A stretch of 64,000 nucleotides of DNA from assembly GCF_035989285.1 (NCBI RefSeq), contig NZ_CP108513.1:10230001-10294000 (forward strand). The letters are read 5' to 3'. Under the pieces are notes generated by a model, which ran no database searches, was not told the origin of the DNA, and saw only the letters and a program-made list of their open reading frames with translations. A program made the translations under genes and the position numbers. The DNA comes from Streptomyces sp. NBC_01235 (GTDB lineage: Bacteria > Actinomycetota > Actinomycetes > Streptomycetales > Streptomycetaceae). Shown piece after piece: positions 17,523 through 26,229 of this stretch. Positions within the stretch are counted from its first letter, which is position 1. Each line of letters begins with the position of its first letter.

Positions 17523-18845
17523 ATGACCAATGTGGGTGTGCGGCGCTCTCGCCGACTCGGCCGCGGCGGCATACGCCGCGTGGTTCCCCTCGCTGCGGTG
17601 GCCACGGCAGGTGCCCTGCTGCTCTCCGCCTGCGGGTCGGGATCCGACTCGGGCGGTACCTCCAAGTCGCTGACGTTCTGGATCTCCACGGTTCCGGGGC
17701 AGGACGCGGGCTGGAAGAAGATGGTGGCGCAGTACAAGAAGGAAACCGGCGTCAACGTCAAGCTCGTCAACATCCCCTACGACGGCTACCCGACGAAGCT
17801 GCACAACGCCGCGCAGGCGAACTCCCTGCCCGACGTGGCGGCCGTGCCGGCGCTGGACCCGATCTGGTCGAGCAAGCTGATCGACCTCAGCTCCATCGCC
17901 AACAACAAGACCAACAAGATCAACGCCAACTTCCTCGCCAAGGACTCGTCCGGGAAGGTGCTGTCCATCCCCTCGGACGTCACCGCGTCCGGCCTGTTCA
18001 TCAACAAGACGCTGTTCGAGAAGGCCGGCGTCGCCGTCCCGACCTCGCCCCAGAACACCTGGACCTGGACGGACTTCATCAAGGCGGCGGACACGGTCCG
18101 GGAGAAGACCGGCGCCAAGTACTCCCTGACGTTCGACCAGTCGCCGTCCAGGCTCCGTGCCATGGTGTACGAGATGGGCGGGCAGTACGTCCACGCTGAC
18201 TCCTCCGGCAAGTTCTCGGTGGACGCGGCGACCAAGAAGGCCGTGAACTACTTCGTCGGACTGAACGACGACAAGACCATGCCGAAGTCGGTGTGGACCA
18301 GCGGCGCCGACCCGTCGGCCATGTTCCAGAGCGGTGACGTGGTCGCCTACTGGTCCGGCGTGTGGCAGGTTGCCTCCTTCGCGGAGAGCATCAAGAAGTT
18401 CGAGTGGGCGAGCGTCCCGACTCCCGCCCAGCCTGTGCAGGCCAGCGACGTCAACAGCGGCGGCATGACGGTGGGCTTCAACAACAACGGCGACGCGGCC
18501 ACCGCCGCGACGAAGTTCCTGTCCTGGCTGTACGAGCCGGCCCACTACCAGGCGCTGTGTGAGGCGTCCGGGTTCCTGCCGGTCGAGAGCGGTCTGAACC
18601 CGAAGTACCCCTTCACCTCCGAGGCGGCGCAGGCGGCGTTCAAGCTGTACAACGAGTCGATCCCGCTCTACGCCCCGATCTCCGGCTACTTCAGCGGCGC
18701 GCAGACGAACTGGGTGCTGAAGGGCAAGAGCCTCACCGAGGACCCGACCAAGACGGAGCTCGGCAAGGCGATCAACGGCCAGCAGTCGGCCGACAAGGCC
18801 CTGGAGAACATCGTGGCCGGCTACAACCAGCAGGTCGGCGGCTGA
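17523..18845 (+). CDS. ABC transporter sugar-binding lipoprotein
   Basis: The product is 440 aa. A positively charged N-terminus, a hydrophobic stretch and the lipobox LLLSACGS (Cys near residue 39) mark a lipoprotein. The mature part has the family-1 extracellular solute-binding fold (LTFWISTVPGQDAG, GLFINKTLFEKAGV, WSGVWQVASF). Downstream come two MalF/MalG-type permeases, so it is the capture subunit of a carbohydrate importer. It has no ATPase gene; Streptomyces sugar importers of this kind normally share the MsiK ATPase. The gene follows the ROK repressor. The substrate is unknown. Confidence 0.92.
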   Translation: MTNVGVRRSRRLGRGGIRRVVPLAAVATAGALLLSACGSGSDSGGTSKSLTFWISTVPGQDAGWKKMVAQYKKETGVNVKLVNIPYDGYPTKLHNAAQANSLPDVAAVPALDPIWSSKLIDLSSIANNKTNKINANFLAKDSSGKVLSIPSDVTASGLFINKTLFEKAGVAVPTSPQNTWTWTDFIKAADTVREKTGAKYSLTFDQSPSRLRAMVYEMGGQYVHADSSGKFSVDAATKKAVNYFVGLNDDKTMPKSVWTSGADPSAMFQSGDVVAYWSGVWQVASFAESIKKFEWASVPTPAQPVQASDVNSGGMTVGFNNNGDAATAATKFLSWLYEPAHYQALCEASGFLPVESGLNPKYPFTSEAAQAAFKLYNESIPLYAPISGYFSGAQTNWVLKGKSLTEDPTKTELGKAINGQQSADKALENIVAGYNQQVGG

Positions 18846-18858
18846 TCGTAGGCCAGAG

Positions 18859-18897
18859 GGCCGGGCGGCGGGGTCGAGACAACACCGCCGCCCGGCC
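18859..18897 (+). terminator. Strong stem-loop between binding-protein and permease genes
   Basis: A perfect 13-bp GC stem (18859-18871 with 18885-18897) surrounds a 13-base loop, starting 14 bases after the stop of the binding-protein gene. No T-run follows. Such intercistronic hairpins in sugar-importer operons reduce read-through and protect the upstream message, giving more binding protein than permease. Confidence 0.65.
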
Positions 18898-18969
18898 TGG
18901 GCGCCCACGCATGCCGGGCTCATGGCGTGAGCCCACAGGAATCCATTCGACCAGCACGGAGTCAGGAAG

Positions 18970-19890
18970 ATGACAAAACGCGCCTCGGACGTGTCCGCCG
19001 TGTCCGCGAGCCCGCCCAGGAGACGCAGTAAGTACATCCTTGCGCCGCTCGTCCTCATCGCGGCCAATGTTGTGCTCTTCGCGCTGTTCTTCGTCTGGCC
19101 GGCGGTGATCGGGCTCGTCTACTCCTTCACGAACTACACGGGTGTGGGGGCGTTCCAGTTCATCGGACTGGACAACTACCACAACCTGTTCGGGGACTCC
19201 ACCTTCTACGACGCGCTGACCCGGACGCTGCTGTACGCCGTGCTCTTCGTACCGCTGAACTTCGCGCTCTCGCTGCTCGCCGCCAACCTGGTGGTGGGCA
19301 AGCACGCCAAGGGCGCGTCGGTCGCCCGCGTCATCTTCTTCATCCCGTGGCTTCTGTCGCCCATTGTCGTGGGTGTCCTGTGGCGGTGGCTGTTCGGTGA
19401 GAACTTCGGACTGGTCAACTACGTCATCGAGAAGCTCGGCGGAAGTGCCGTTCCGTGGCAGTCGAACGCGGACCTGTCGTTGATAGTGGTGGTGATGGCG
19501 GCATCCTGGGCCTGGACGGGTTTCTCGATGCTGCTGTTCATCGCGGCGATCAAGAACGTACCGGTGTCGTACTACGAGGCGGCCTCCCTCGACGGCGCCG
19601 GCCCCTGGCGGCAGTTCATCAGCATCACGCTGCCGAGCATCGCTCCCACCTCGTTCATCGTCATCCTGCTCAACACGATCAACGCGATGAAGGAATACCC
19701 GGTGTTCGTCGCCCTCAACAACGGCGGACCCGGCACGTCGAACAACCTGCTTGTCCAGTACATCTATGAGACCGGCTTCAAACGGGGCCAGATCGGCTAC
19801 GCGAGCGCCGCGTCATTCGTGCTCATGCTCATCCTGATGGCCGTCGCGATCATCCAGCTGATCGTCAACCGGCGGGTGGAGAACCGATGA
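18970..19890 (+). CDS. ABC sugar permease, MalF type
   Basis: The product is 306 aa with six predicted membrane helices, starting at about residues 25-47 (YILAPLVLIAANVVLFAL). The cytoplasmic coupling (EAA) loop is present as EAASLDGAGPW near residue 205. It pairs with the next permease, whose start codon overlaps its stop (ATGA at 19887-19890), implying translational coupling and a heterodimeric channel. GGAAG lies just before the ATG. It imports the sugar captured by the upstream lipoprotein. Confidence 0.93.
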   Translation: MTKRASDVSAVSASPPRRRSKYILAPLVLIAANVVLFALFFVWPAVIGLVYSFTNYTGVGAFQFIGLDNYHNLFGDSTFYDALTRTLLYAVLFVPLNFALSLLAANLVVGKHAKGASVARVIFFIPWLLSPIVVGVLWRWLFGENFGLVNYVIEKLGGSAVPWQSNADLSLIVVVMAASWAWTGFSMLLFIAAIKNVPVSYYEAASLDGAGPWRQFISITLPSIAPTSFIVILLNTINAMKEYPVFVALNNGGPGTSNNLLVQYIYETGFKRGQIGYASAASFVLMLILMAVAIIQLIVNRRVENR

Positions 19891-20789
19891 CAACCACAGA
19901 CATGCCACGCCCGGTCGACGCCGATCCCGGACGGGCCGTCTCCAAGAAGCGGCCCCGCAGGGCGGGTAGTGGTGGGCTCCGGCGGGCGGTGCCCGCGACG
20001 ACACTGCTGTGGATCCTGGCGTGCCTGTACGGGTTGCCGGTGCTGTGGTTCATCCTCAGCTCCCTCAAGCCGGCCAGCGACCTGTTCTCCTATCCGCTGA
20101 CGGTGGTTCCGCACAACCCCACCCTGTCGGGTTACCTGACGGCGTGGCGCAGTGCCAACTTCTCCCAGTACTTCATCAACACGGCCATCGTGTGCGTGAT
20201 CACGACGATCCTCACGGTGGGAGTCAGCTGCTGCACCGGGTACGCGCTGGCCAAGTACGACAACAAGTGGCTCAAGGTCTTCTTCATCTGCATCCTGGCC
20301 ACCACGATGCTGCCGTCTGAGGTCATGCTCGCCCCGGAGTTCCTGGTGGTCCGCAACCTCGGCCTCTACAACTCGTTCGCCGGCATCATCCTCCCGGCCG
20401 TGCTCACCGCGACCGGATGCTTCATGTTCCGCCAGTTCTTCCTGACGGTTCCCGACGAACTCGTGGAGGCCGCACGCATCGACGGCGCCCGCGAACTGTC
20501 GATCTTCCTGCGGATCATGGTGCCACTCTCCCGGCCCATCATGCTGACCCTCGCCATCCTGTCCTTCCAGTGGCGGTGGAACGACTACATCTGGCCGCTT
20601 CTGATGCTCAACGACCCCAACAAGTTCACCGTGCAGATCGGCATCCAGAGCATCGTCGGCGCGCAGAACATCAACTGGTCGGTACTGCTCGGCGCATCGG
20701 TCATCTCCATGATCCCTCTGATCGCGATCTTCCTGGTGTTCCAGCGCTACGTCATGGGCGCCGACATCAACGCCGGACTGAAGGACTGA
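19887..20789 (+). CDS. ABC sugar permease, MalG type
   Basis: The product is 300 aa with six membrane helices; the first follows a charged N-terminus of about 30 residues rich in Lys and Arg. The EAA loop reads EAARIDGARELS near residue 195, and the C-terminus ends in the usual MalG-like GADINAGLKD. It overlaps the preceding permease by 4 bases and is followed after 2 bases by the next gene, so the whole group is one operon. Confidence 0.93.
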   Translation: MTTTDMPRPVDADPGRAVSKKRPRRAGSGGLRRAVPATTLLWILACLYGLPVLWFILSSLKPASDLFSYPLTVVPHNPTLSGYLTAWRSANFSQYFINTAIVCVITTILTVGVSCCTGYALAKYDNKWLKVFFICILATTMLPSEVMLAPEFLVVRNLGLYNSFAGIILPAVLTATGCFMFRQFFLTVPDELVEAARIDGARELSIFLRIMVPLSRPIMLTLAILSFQWRWNDYIWPLLMLNDPNKFTVQIGIQSIVGAQNINWSVLLGASVISMIPLIAIFLVFQRYVMGADINAGLKD

Positions 20790-20791
20790 CC

Positions 20792-22510
20792 TTGCCCACC
20801 CCGCTCGACCACGAGTTCGTCCGCGCGGTGGCCGGCGCCGCCGACCGGCCGGCCGCCCCGCTGGCGGCCGGTCCTGGCGAGGAACCGGCCGGTGTGACCC
20901 ACCGCGTTCTGGCACGCCGGGTGAAGACTCTGGTCGCGGCGTACCGTTCCCCGGACTCGGCACTGCACGGCAGCAGGCAGGCCGTCGCCGCCGCGATGAC
21001 CCACCTCCGCGCTCTGCGGGCCGCGCAGACCACCACCGGCCTCTTCGCCGGCGGCGACAACGTGCAGTCACCGCCTGACTCCGCGTTCACCGTCAACGAC
21101 GTGTGCGACGCGCACGTCCTCGCCGCCGGCGCGGGGCCGGAACTGCACGACGTCGCGGCCGTGCTCGCCGAGATCGCCGGCGCCGCCACCGAGAGTCTCC
21201 TGACCGGTGGGGTGCACACCCCGAACCACCGCTGGGAACTGTCCGCGGCGCTGGCCCGGCTGCACCGGTCGTTCCCGGACGACCGGCTGCTCGACCGCGT
21301 CGAGGAGTGGCTCGCCGAGGGCGTCGACATCGACGCGGAGGGCCTGTACTCGGAACGCAGCGCCAACTACGCGGCCCACGTGTCCAACCCTTCGCTGCTC
21401 CTGCTGGCCGAGGTCCTCGGCCGCGCCGACCTGCTGTACGCCGTCGAACGCAATCTCGCCACGACCCTGGACCTCATCAGGCCGGACGGCACGGTGGAGA
21501 CCGTCCACTCGCGACGGCAGGACCAGAACCGCCCGTTCCCGCTGACGCCCTACCTGCCGCACTACCGGCTGCTCGCGATCCGCACCGGCCGGGGCGACTT
21601 CGCCCGGGTGGCGCGGCTGGCGGCCGCCGGCGGCATCGACGACCCCGACCTGCTCGCCGAGACCCTCCTCACCCCGGACCTGTGCTGCGCCCTGCCGGCC
21701 CCGGCCGCGGAGGCACTTCCGCGCGACCGGTACCTCACCACAGCACGCCTCGCCGCACGCGCCTCGGCCACCGCGCACACGGTGGTGTACGGCGGCTCCG
21801 ACGTGCCCGAGCACCGGCGCATCCGCTCGGGCCTCGCCTGCAACCCCACCTTCCTGCGCCTGTTCGCCGGCAACGCCGTCCTCGACGCGGTCCGTCTTTC
21901 GCGGGGGTTCTTCGACCTGGGCCCGTTCCGCGCCGCCGACATGCAACGCCTCGCCGACAGCCGCTACCGGCTCACCGAAACCCTCTCGGCCGCCTACTAC
22001 CAGCCGCTCCCGCCGGACCAGCGGCGGGACGACGGCGCCTACCGGATGGCGGACGAAGGACGCTTCTCGGCCGCGATGGCCTTCCCGGACCGGCCTCGGG
22101 ACGAGGTCTCACACACGACCCGCGTCGAGGTGGACCTGAGGGACGACGGTGCCGACCTGCGGATCGACATCAGCGGACCACGGGTGCCCTGGGCCCTCGA
22201 ACTGACCTTCCGGCCCGGCGGCGTGCCAGAGGGCGCCGTACCGATAGGCGACGGACGCTGGTGCCTGACGACCGGGCCGATGACCTACCGGGTCGGTGAC
22301 GACGAGATCCGGGTCGAGGCCGACATCGAGGCAGGCGAATCGCTTGCCGGGCCGGACCGGAGCGACGTACTGCGGTACGACCCGGGGCAGGACCACACCG
22401 TGGTGGGCGGTACCGACGCGACGACCGGGAACCGCGTCTACATCGGTGGACATGGCCCGCAGACACTGACCGTCGCACTGCACGCCCGCCGGCCCGCACC
22501 CGTCGTGTGA
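20792..22510 (+). CDS. Large alpha/alpha-toroid-like protein, possible polysaccharide lyase or hydrolase (unassigned)
   Basis: The product is 572 aa from a TTG at 20792 with AAGGA 7 bases upstream; the gap to the permease stop is 2 bases. There is no signal peptide, so it should be cytoplasmic. The first ~400 residues are helical with Tyr/Asn/His-rich loops (SERSANYAAHVSNPS at about 187-201, ETVHSRRQDQNRPFPL at about 230-245), resembling the toroid of heparinase-II/III-like lyases. The last ~150 residues are beta-rich (VEVDLRDDGADLRIDI). Position in the importer operon implies that it acts on an imported oligosaccharide, perhaps a uronate. I do not recognise a named family; the fold call is by pattern only. 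Confidence 0.6.
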   Translation: MPTPLDHEFVRAVAGAADRPAAPLAAGPGEEPAGVTHRVLARRVKTLVAAYRSPDSALHGSRQAVAAAMTHLRALRAAQTTTGLFAGGDNVQSPPDSAFTVNDVCDAHVLAAGAGPELHDVAAVLAEIAGAATESLLTGGVHTPNHRWELSAALARLHRSFPDDRLLDRVEEWLAEGVDIDAEGLYSERSANYAAHVSNPSLLLLAEVLGRADLLYAVERNLATTLDLIRPDGTVETVHSRRQDQNRPFPLTPYLPHYRLLAIRTGRGDFARVARLAAAGGIDDPDLLAETLLTPDLCCALPAPAAEALPRDRYLTTARLAARASATAHTVVYGGSDVPEHRRIRSGLACNPTFLRLFAGNAVLDAVRLSRGFFDLGPFRAADMQRLADSRYRLTETLSAAYYQPLPPDQRRDDGAYRMADEGRFSAAMAFPDRPRDEVSHTTRVEVDLRDDGADLRIDISGPRVPWALELTFRPGGVPEGAVPIGDGRWCLTTGPMTYRVGDDEIRVEADIEAGESLAGPDRSDVLRYDPGQDHTVVGGTDATTGNRVYIGGHGPQTLTVALHARRPAPVV

Positions 22511-22559
22511 CCCCGACGAACCACGCCATGGCCACCCCAGGCATGAAGGGTTGATCCCC

Positions 22560-24392
22560 GTGTACCTCACGCACCAGCGCGGCCCGCTGCACGACCTGCC
22601 GGACACCCCGCAGGCGTACGACGCGGTCCTCGCGGACGTCACCGAGCAGGCGCTGGCCCGGCTGACGCCGGAAGGAAACCTCGAACACCCCGACTGCCTC
22701 GACGACATCGGCGACACCTCCCTCGGCATCACGTCCCTGCTGGCCCTGGCCTGGCAGCGCACCAAGGACCCGCGCCTGCCGGAGGCGGTGCGCCGCAGCC
22801 TCGCCTTCCATCTGCGCGAGCGGGTCTACCGGGAGGACAACCCCGGCTACCCGAACCTCACCGTGCGCGACTCGGGTCTCCCGTACGCCCGGTACGTCCT
22901 CGAGGCGGGCGCGCACCCCATCGGTGACTGGCCGAGCACGGTGTGGGCGCTGCTCCAGGCCGTCGACGTCCTCGACACGGCCGACGGACCGGTGGACGAC
23001 GCGCAGCGCGCAGAACTGCTGGAGGTGGCGCGCGGCTACTGGAGCTGGCTGACCGAGGCGACCTTCTTCAACCCGCAGGAGGCGGGCAACCAGGCGATCG
23101 GCTGCGTGGTGGGCGGTCTGATGCTGGCGCGCCATCTGCCCGCTTCCGACGGAGCCCGGGTCCGGTCCCGCGCACTCGCGCTGTACACCGAGGAGATCCG
23201 CGCGCACCGGGTCCGCGACCGGGGCGCCCTGCTGCCCCCCGAGCACGGCGGCGCCTACGACAACAACTACGGCCCGATCTCCCTCTCCTTCCTCGCCCAG
23301 GCCCACCGGGTGAGCGGCGAGGAGATCTTCGCCGAGGACGGCGACGCGCTCGCCCGCTACATCGACGCCCGCCTCACCGGCGGCGGCTTCGACAAGGGCG
23401 GCCCCCGCTACAGCGAGCAGCACTCCGCCTTCGAGTCGGTCCTCGGGCTGCGCTACTTCGGCGCCCGTATCGGCTCCGACCTGGGCCGTTACCGGGGCGA
23501 CAGCCGCTGGGCCCGGCACGCGGCCAAGGCGGACGGCGGGGTCGACGGGCACTTCGCGTGGATGCTGGTCTGGCAGATCCAGGACACCACGCGCTGGCAT
23601 CGCGAGCCCTCCCCGCAGGCCGCACGGCACCAACTGCGGGCCGGCACGGTCTCGGTGGCCTTCGACAACCGGATGACGCCGGCGGTGATCGAGGCGGCCG
23701 GCGCCTACTACCTGCCCGCCGCCGTCAACCGTCAGCACGGCTTCGGCCCCGTCACCGACGGCTTCCTGCTGTGCCGCCCCATGGGCGAGGTCCGCGTGCG
23801 CGACGTCCGCGCCGACGGCCTGACCGCCAAGCTGGTCACCAAGCCGGTCGTCGGCCGTGACCATGTCCTGCGTCATGTGCGCTCCCTGTACGTCACCGAC
23901 GGCACCACCCTGTGGACCACGGTCGCCGTGGAACGCCTCGACGGCACGCCCTACCTGCTGGCCGGCCTGCCGTACGCCGAGGACGACGGCGACCGGGTCC
24001 GTCGTACGGCACGCGCATCCGTCTCCTCGGGGGGCACCCTGCGTCTGACGCACCCCGAGGCGACCGGCGACGACTTCTTCGACGCCCGCGCCGAACTCAC
24101 CCAGGAACAGGCCGCCTTCGCCCTCGCGGAGGACCCGCGCGGCTACGGCAACCCCGACGAGGGCTGGAAGCACCTGGTCGCCTCGACCGCCCTGGAGGCC
24201 GGGCCGGTCGCCGACGCCCCTGACGACCTGCACGTCTTCGCGGTGCGGTACGGCACCGAGGAGCCGTTCACCGTGTCCGTGGCGTGGGGCGAGGAGGGCC
24301 TGACCGTGACCACGGACGCCTTCACCGCCGTACTCGGACCGGACGACGCGCACGCCGAGCCGGAGCTGACACTGCGCGCCGTCAGCGACTGA
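22560..24392 (+). CDS. Second alpha/alpha-toroid-like protein of the importer operon (unassigned)
   Basis: The product is 610 aa from a GTG at 22560; GAAGGG precedes it by 9 bases, whereas the TTG at 22551 has no room for a ribosome site. There is no signal peptide. Residues about 25-330 are helical with glycan-binding-looking loops (HGGAYDNNYGPISLSFLA near 230, GGPRYSEQHSAFESVLGLRY near 285), and the rest (from about 360) is beta-sheet. The architecture parallels the preceding gene, so the two may have related or sequential activity on the same glycan. No named family is recognised. Its end overlaps the convergent DUF6461 gene by 11 bases. Confidence 0.6.
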   Translation: MYLTHQRGPLHDLPDTPQAYDAVLADVTEQALARLTPEGNLEHPDCLDDIGDTSLGITSLLALAWQRTKDPRLPEAVRRSLAFHLRERVYREDNPGYPNLTVRDSGLPYARYVLEAGAHPIGDWPSTVWALLQAVDVLDTADGPVDDAQRAELLEVARGYWSWLTEATFFNPQEAGNQAIGCVVGGLMLARHLPASDGARVRSRALALYTEEIRAHRVRDRGALLPPEHGGAYDNNYGPISLSFLAQAHRVSGEEIFAEDGDALARYIDARLTGGGFDKGGPRYSEQHSAFESVLGLRYFGARIGSDLGRYRGDSRWARHAAKADGGVDGHFAWMLVWQIQDTTRWHREPSPQAARHQLRAGTVSVAFDNRMTPAVIEAAGAYYLPAAVNRQHGFGPVTDGFLLCRPMGEVRVRDVRADGLTAKLVTKPVVGRDHVLRHVRSLYVTDGTTLWTTVAVERLDGTPYLLAGLPYAEDDGDRVRRTARASVSSGGTLRLTHPEATGDDFFDARAELTQEQAAFALAEDPRGYGNPDEGWKHLVASTALEAGPVADAPDDLHVFAVRYGTEEPFTVSVAWGEEGLTVTTDAFTAVLGPDDAHAEPELTLRAVSD

Positions 24393-25017
24393 GGTCCATG
24401 TCCGGCTCGCCGCGCACCGCGTACGCGGGCAGCCGGGCGTCCCGGAGGAACGCGGGGGACAGGGACAGCCCGAACCGCCGCTCCACCACACCCAGGCTGC
24501 GGCGGTACGCCGTCTTGTAGTGCTCGTCCTCCGGCGGGAGGTACGTCTTCCCGTCGGCGCTCAGGATGCCCGCGGCGACCAGGTCGGGCAGGAGGAGATC
24601 CGGCTCCTGCCCCCAGCGCCAGATCTCCTCCGTCAGGCCGTACCCGGTCAGGGACACGCCGTCGCGCGTGTAGTGGAAGGTGGCGGGCGGGTGTTCCAGG
24701 GGCGGCACGTAGTGCACGGCCTCGACGCCGTCCGCGGATATCTCCTCGAGCAGGTCACCGCCGGTGGAGTCGCCGTACTCCAGGGCGAAGGACCACTCCC
24801 CGGATCTGCCGGCGCGGATCACGCCGTCCCCGTCCCCGCCCGGCCGGTAGATCTCCATCTCGAGCTCCGACACCTCCGCGTGGGTGATCGGCTCCGTCGC
24901 GCAGTCCGGGGCGCCTCCCATGCGTACGGCGAGTTCCTCGGGGGAGATGCCCCGCGCGAAGACGACGCCGGACGTCCAACCGCTGTCGTCCACCAGCCAT
25001 ACGATTCCGTCAGTCAT
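24382..25017 (-). CDS. DUF6461 family protein
   Basis: The product is 211 aa starting at the ATG at 25017. The N-terminus follows the DUF6461 pattern of a short tryptophan-containing strand with an acidic pair (IVWLVDDSGWTSGVVFARG) and a downstream EELAVRMGG helix. Such proteins are common, soluble and uncharacterised in actinomycetes. An extra C-terminal region (from about residue 140) is helical. It overlaps the importer operon's last gene tail to tail. No functional clue comes from its neighbours. Confidence 0.7.
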   Translation of the reverse strand: MTDGIVWLVDDSGWTSGVVFARGISPEELAVRMGGAPDCATEPITHAEVSELEMEIYRPGGDGDGVIRAGRSGEWSFALEYGDSTGGDLLEEISADGVEAVHYVPPLEHPPATFHYTRDGVSLTGYGLTEEIWRWGQEPDLLLPDLVAAGILSADGKTYLPPEDEHYKTAYRRSLGVVERRFGLSLSPAFLRDARLPAYAVRGEPDMDLSR

Positions 25018-25058
25018 GCCACCGACCGTAACGGCAGCCACTGACAACGCGGTCGGCG

Positions 25059-25703
25059 TCAGACGGGTATCCGCACCACCAGGTCCGCCCGTTCCTTCGT
25101 CGCCGCGACCAGCTCGGCGTTGTGCTGGTCGCTTCTGGCCACCCAGGCCACCGCTTCCTCCTGCCCCTTGCCGAACTCCACGTGCCGGGCGACCAGTCGG
25201 CGCACGCGCTCCTCCTCGTCCGTCTCGCAGAACCACACCTCGTCCAGCTCCGCCCGCACCCGCTGCCACGGGCCGGTGCCGAGGAGGAGGTAGTTGCCCT
25301 CCGTGACGACCAGCCGGGCCGTCGGCGCCACCGGCACGGCCCCGGCGATCGGCTGCTCCAGGACCCGCTCGAAGCCGGGCGCGTACACCACGTCCGTGCT
25401 GTCGGCGGGCTCCTCACGCAGCCGGCGCAACAGGGCCGCGTACCCGGCCGCGTCGAAGGTGTCGGGCGCGCCCTTGCGATCCCGGCGGCCGAGGCGGTCC
25501 AGTTCTGCGTCGGCGAGGTGGAAGCCGTCCATCGGGACGTGCGCGACCCAGGGCTCCCCGGTGCCGTTCAGCTCCCGCACCAGGCGCTCGGCGAGGGTCG
25601 TCTTGCCCGCGCCTGGGCTGCCGGCGATACCGAGGAGCGCACGCCCGCCGCCGTCCCCGGCGAGGGAGCGGGCGCGTGTGAGCAGGTCGTCGAAAGTGAG
25701 CAC
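25059..25703 (-). CDS. P-loop nucleoside/sugar kinase family protein
   Basis: The product is 214 aa from a GTG at 25703. A Walker A motif (GIAGSPGAGKTTLAERL, residues about 24-40) and PMDGFHL (about 57-63) are the hallmarks of the uridine kinase/pantothenate kinase-like group, including fructose-transport-associated kinases. TEGNYLLLG matches the substrate-proximal strand, and VFEFGKG-type residues near 170 the lid. Members phosphorylate a nucleoside, pantothenate or sugar with ATP; the substrate cannot be assigned here. The gene stands 41 bases downstream of the DUF6461 start on the same strand. No strong ribosome site is visible. Confidence 0.75.
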   Translation of the reverse strand: MLTFDDLLTRARSLAGDGGGRALLGIAGSPGAGKTTLAERLVRELNGTGEPWVAHVPMDGFHLADAELDRLGRRDRKGAPDTFDAAGYAALLRRLREEPADSTDVVYAPGFERVLEQPIAGAVPVAPTARLVVTEGNYLLLGTGPWQRVRAELDEVWFCETDEEERVRRLVARHVEFGKGQEEAVAWVARSDQHNAELVAATKERADLVVRIPV

Positions 25704-25758
25704 ACAGCAGAGTGTCGCAGTCTCCTGGAAGGAGACCCACAACGAAAGGAGGACGCCC

Positions 25759-26154
25759 GTGTCCGACGACGAGACGCAGATCCGCACGCTGATCACCCGC
25801 TGGGCCGACGCCGTCCACCGGGGCGACCTCGACACCGTCCTCGACCATCACGCGGAGGACCTGGTGATGTACGACGTGCCGGCGCCCCACGAGGGCATCC
25901 GGGGCCTGGCCGCCTACCGGGCGACCTGGCCGCCGTTCTTCGTCTGGCAGGCCCAGGGCGCCCGCTTCGACATCGACACCCTGGACGTCACCGCCGGTCA
26001 CGACGTCGCGTACGCCCATGCCCTGCTGCGCTGCGGCACACCCGAGGAGCTCGCCGCGTGCCCCACGCTGAGGCTGCGGCTCACCTTCGGTCTGCGCAAG
26101 GAGCGCGGCCGCTGGCTGATCGCGCACGAGCACCACTCCTTCCCGCACGACTGA
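25759..26154 (+). CDS. SnoaL/NTF2-like small protein
   Basis: The product is 131 aa from a GTG at 25759 with AAAGGAGG upstream, a decisive start. It has an NTF2/SnoaL cone fold pattern: helices (IRTLITRWADAVHRGDLD), VLDHHAEDLVMYDVP, and later beta strands ending in WLIAHEHHSFP. Members are isomerases, dehydratases or ligand-binding proteins. It is divergent from the kinase gene (55 bases between starts). Function unknown; a ligand-binding or ketosteroid isomerase-like role is typical of the fold. Confidence 0.75.
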   Translation: MSDDETQIRTLITRWADAVHRGDLDTVLDHHAEDLVMYDVPAPHEGIRGLAAYRATWPPFFVWQAQGARFDIDTLDVTAGHDVAYAHALLRCGTPEELAACPTLRLRLTFGLRKERGRWLIAHEHHSFPHD

Positions 26155-26229
26155 CCGCGCACGACACGGCGCCCAGATGTGGTGTGCGCCACACAGGTGA
26201 GGGGCCCGATGCGGGGGAACCAGGCCTGT

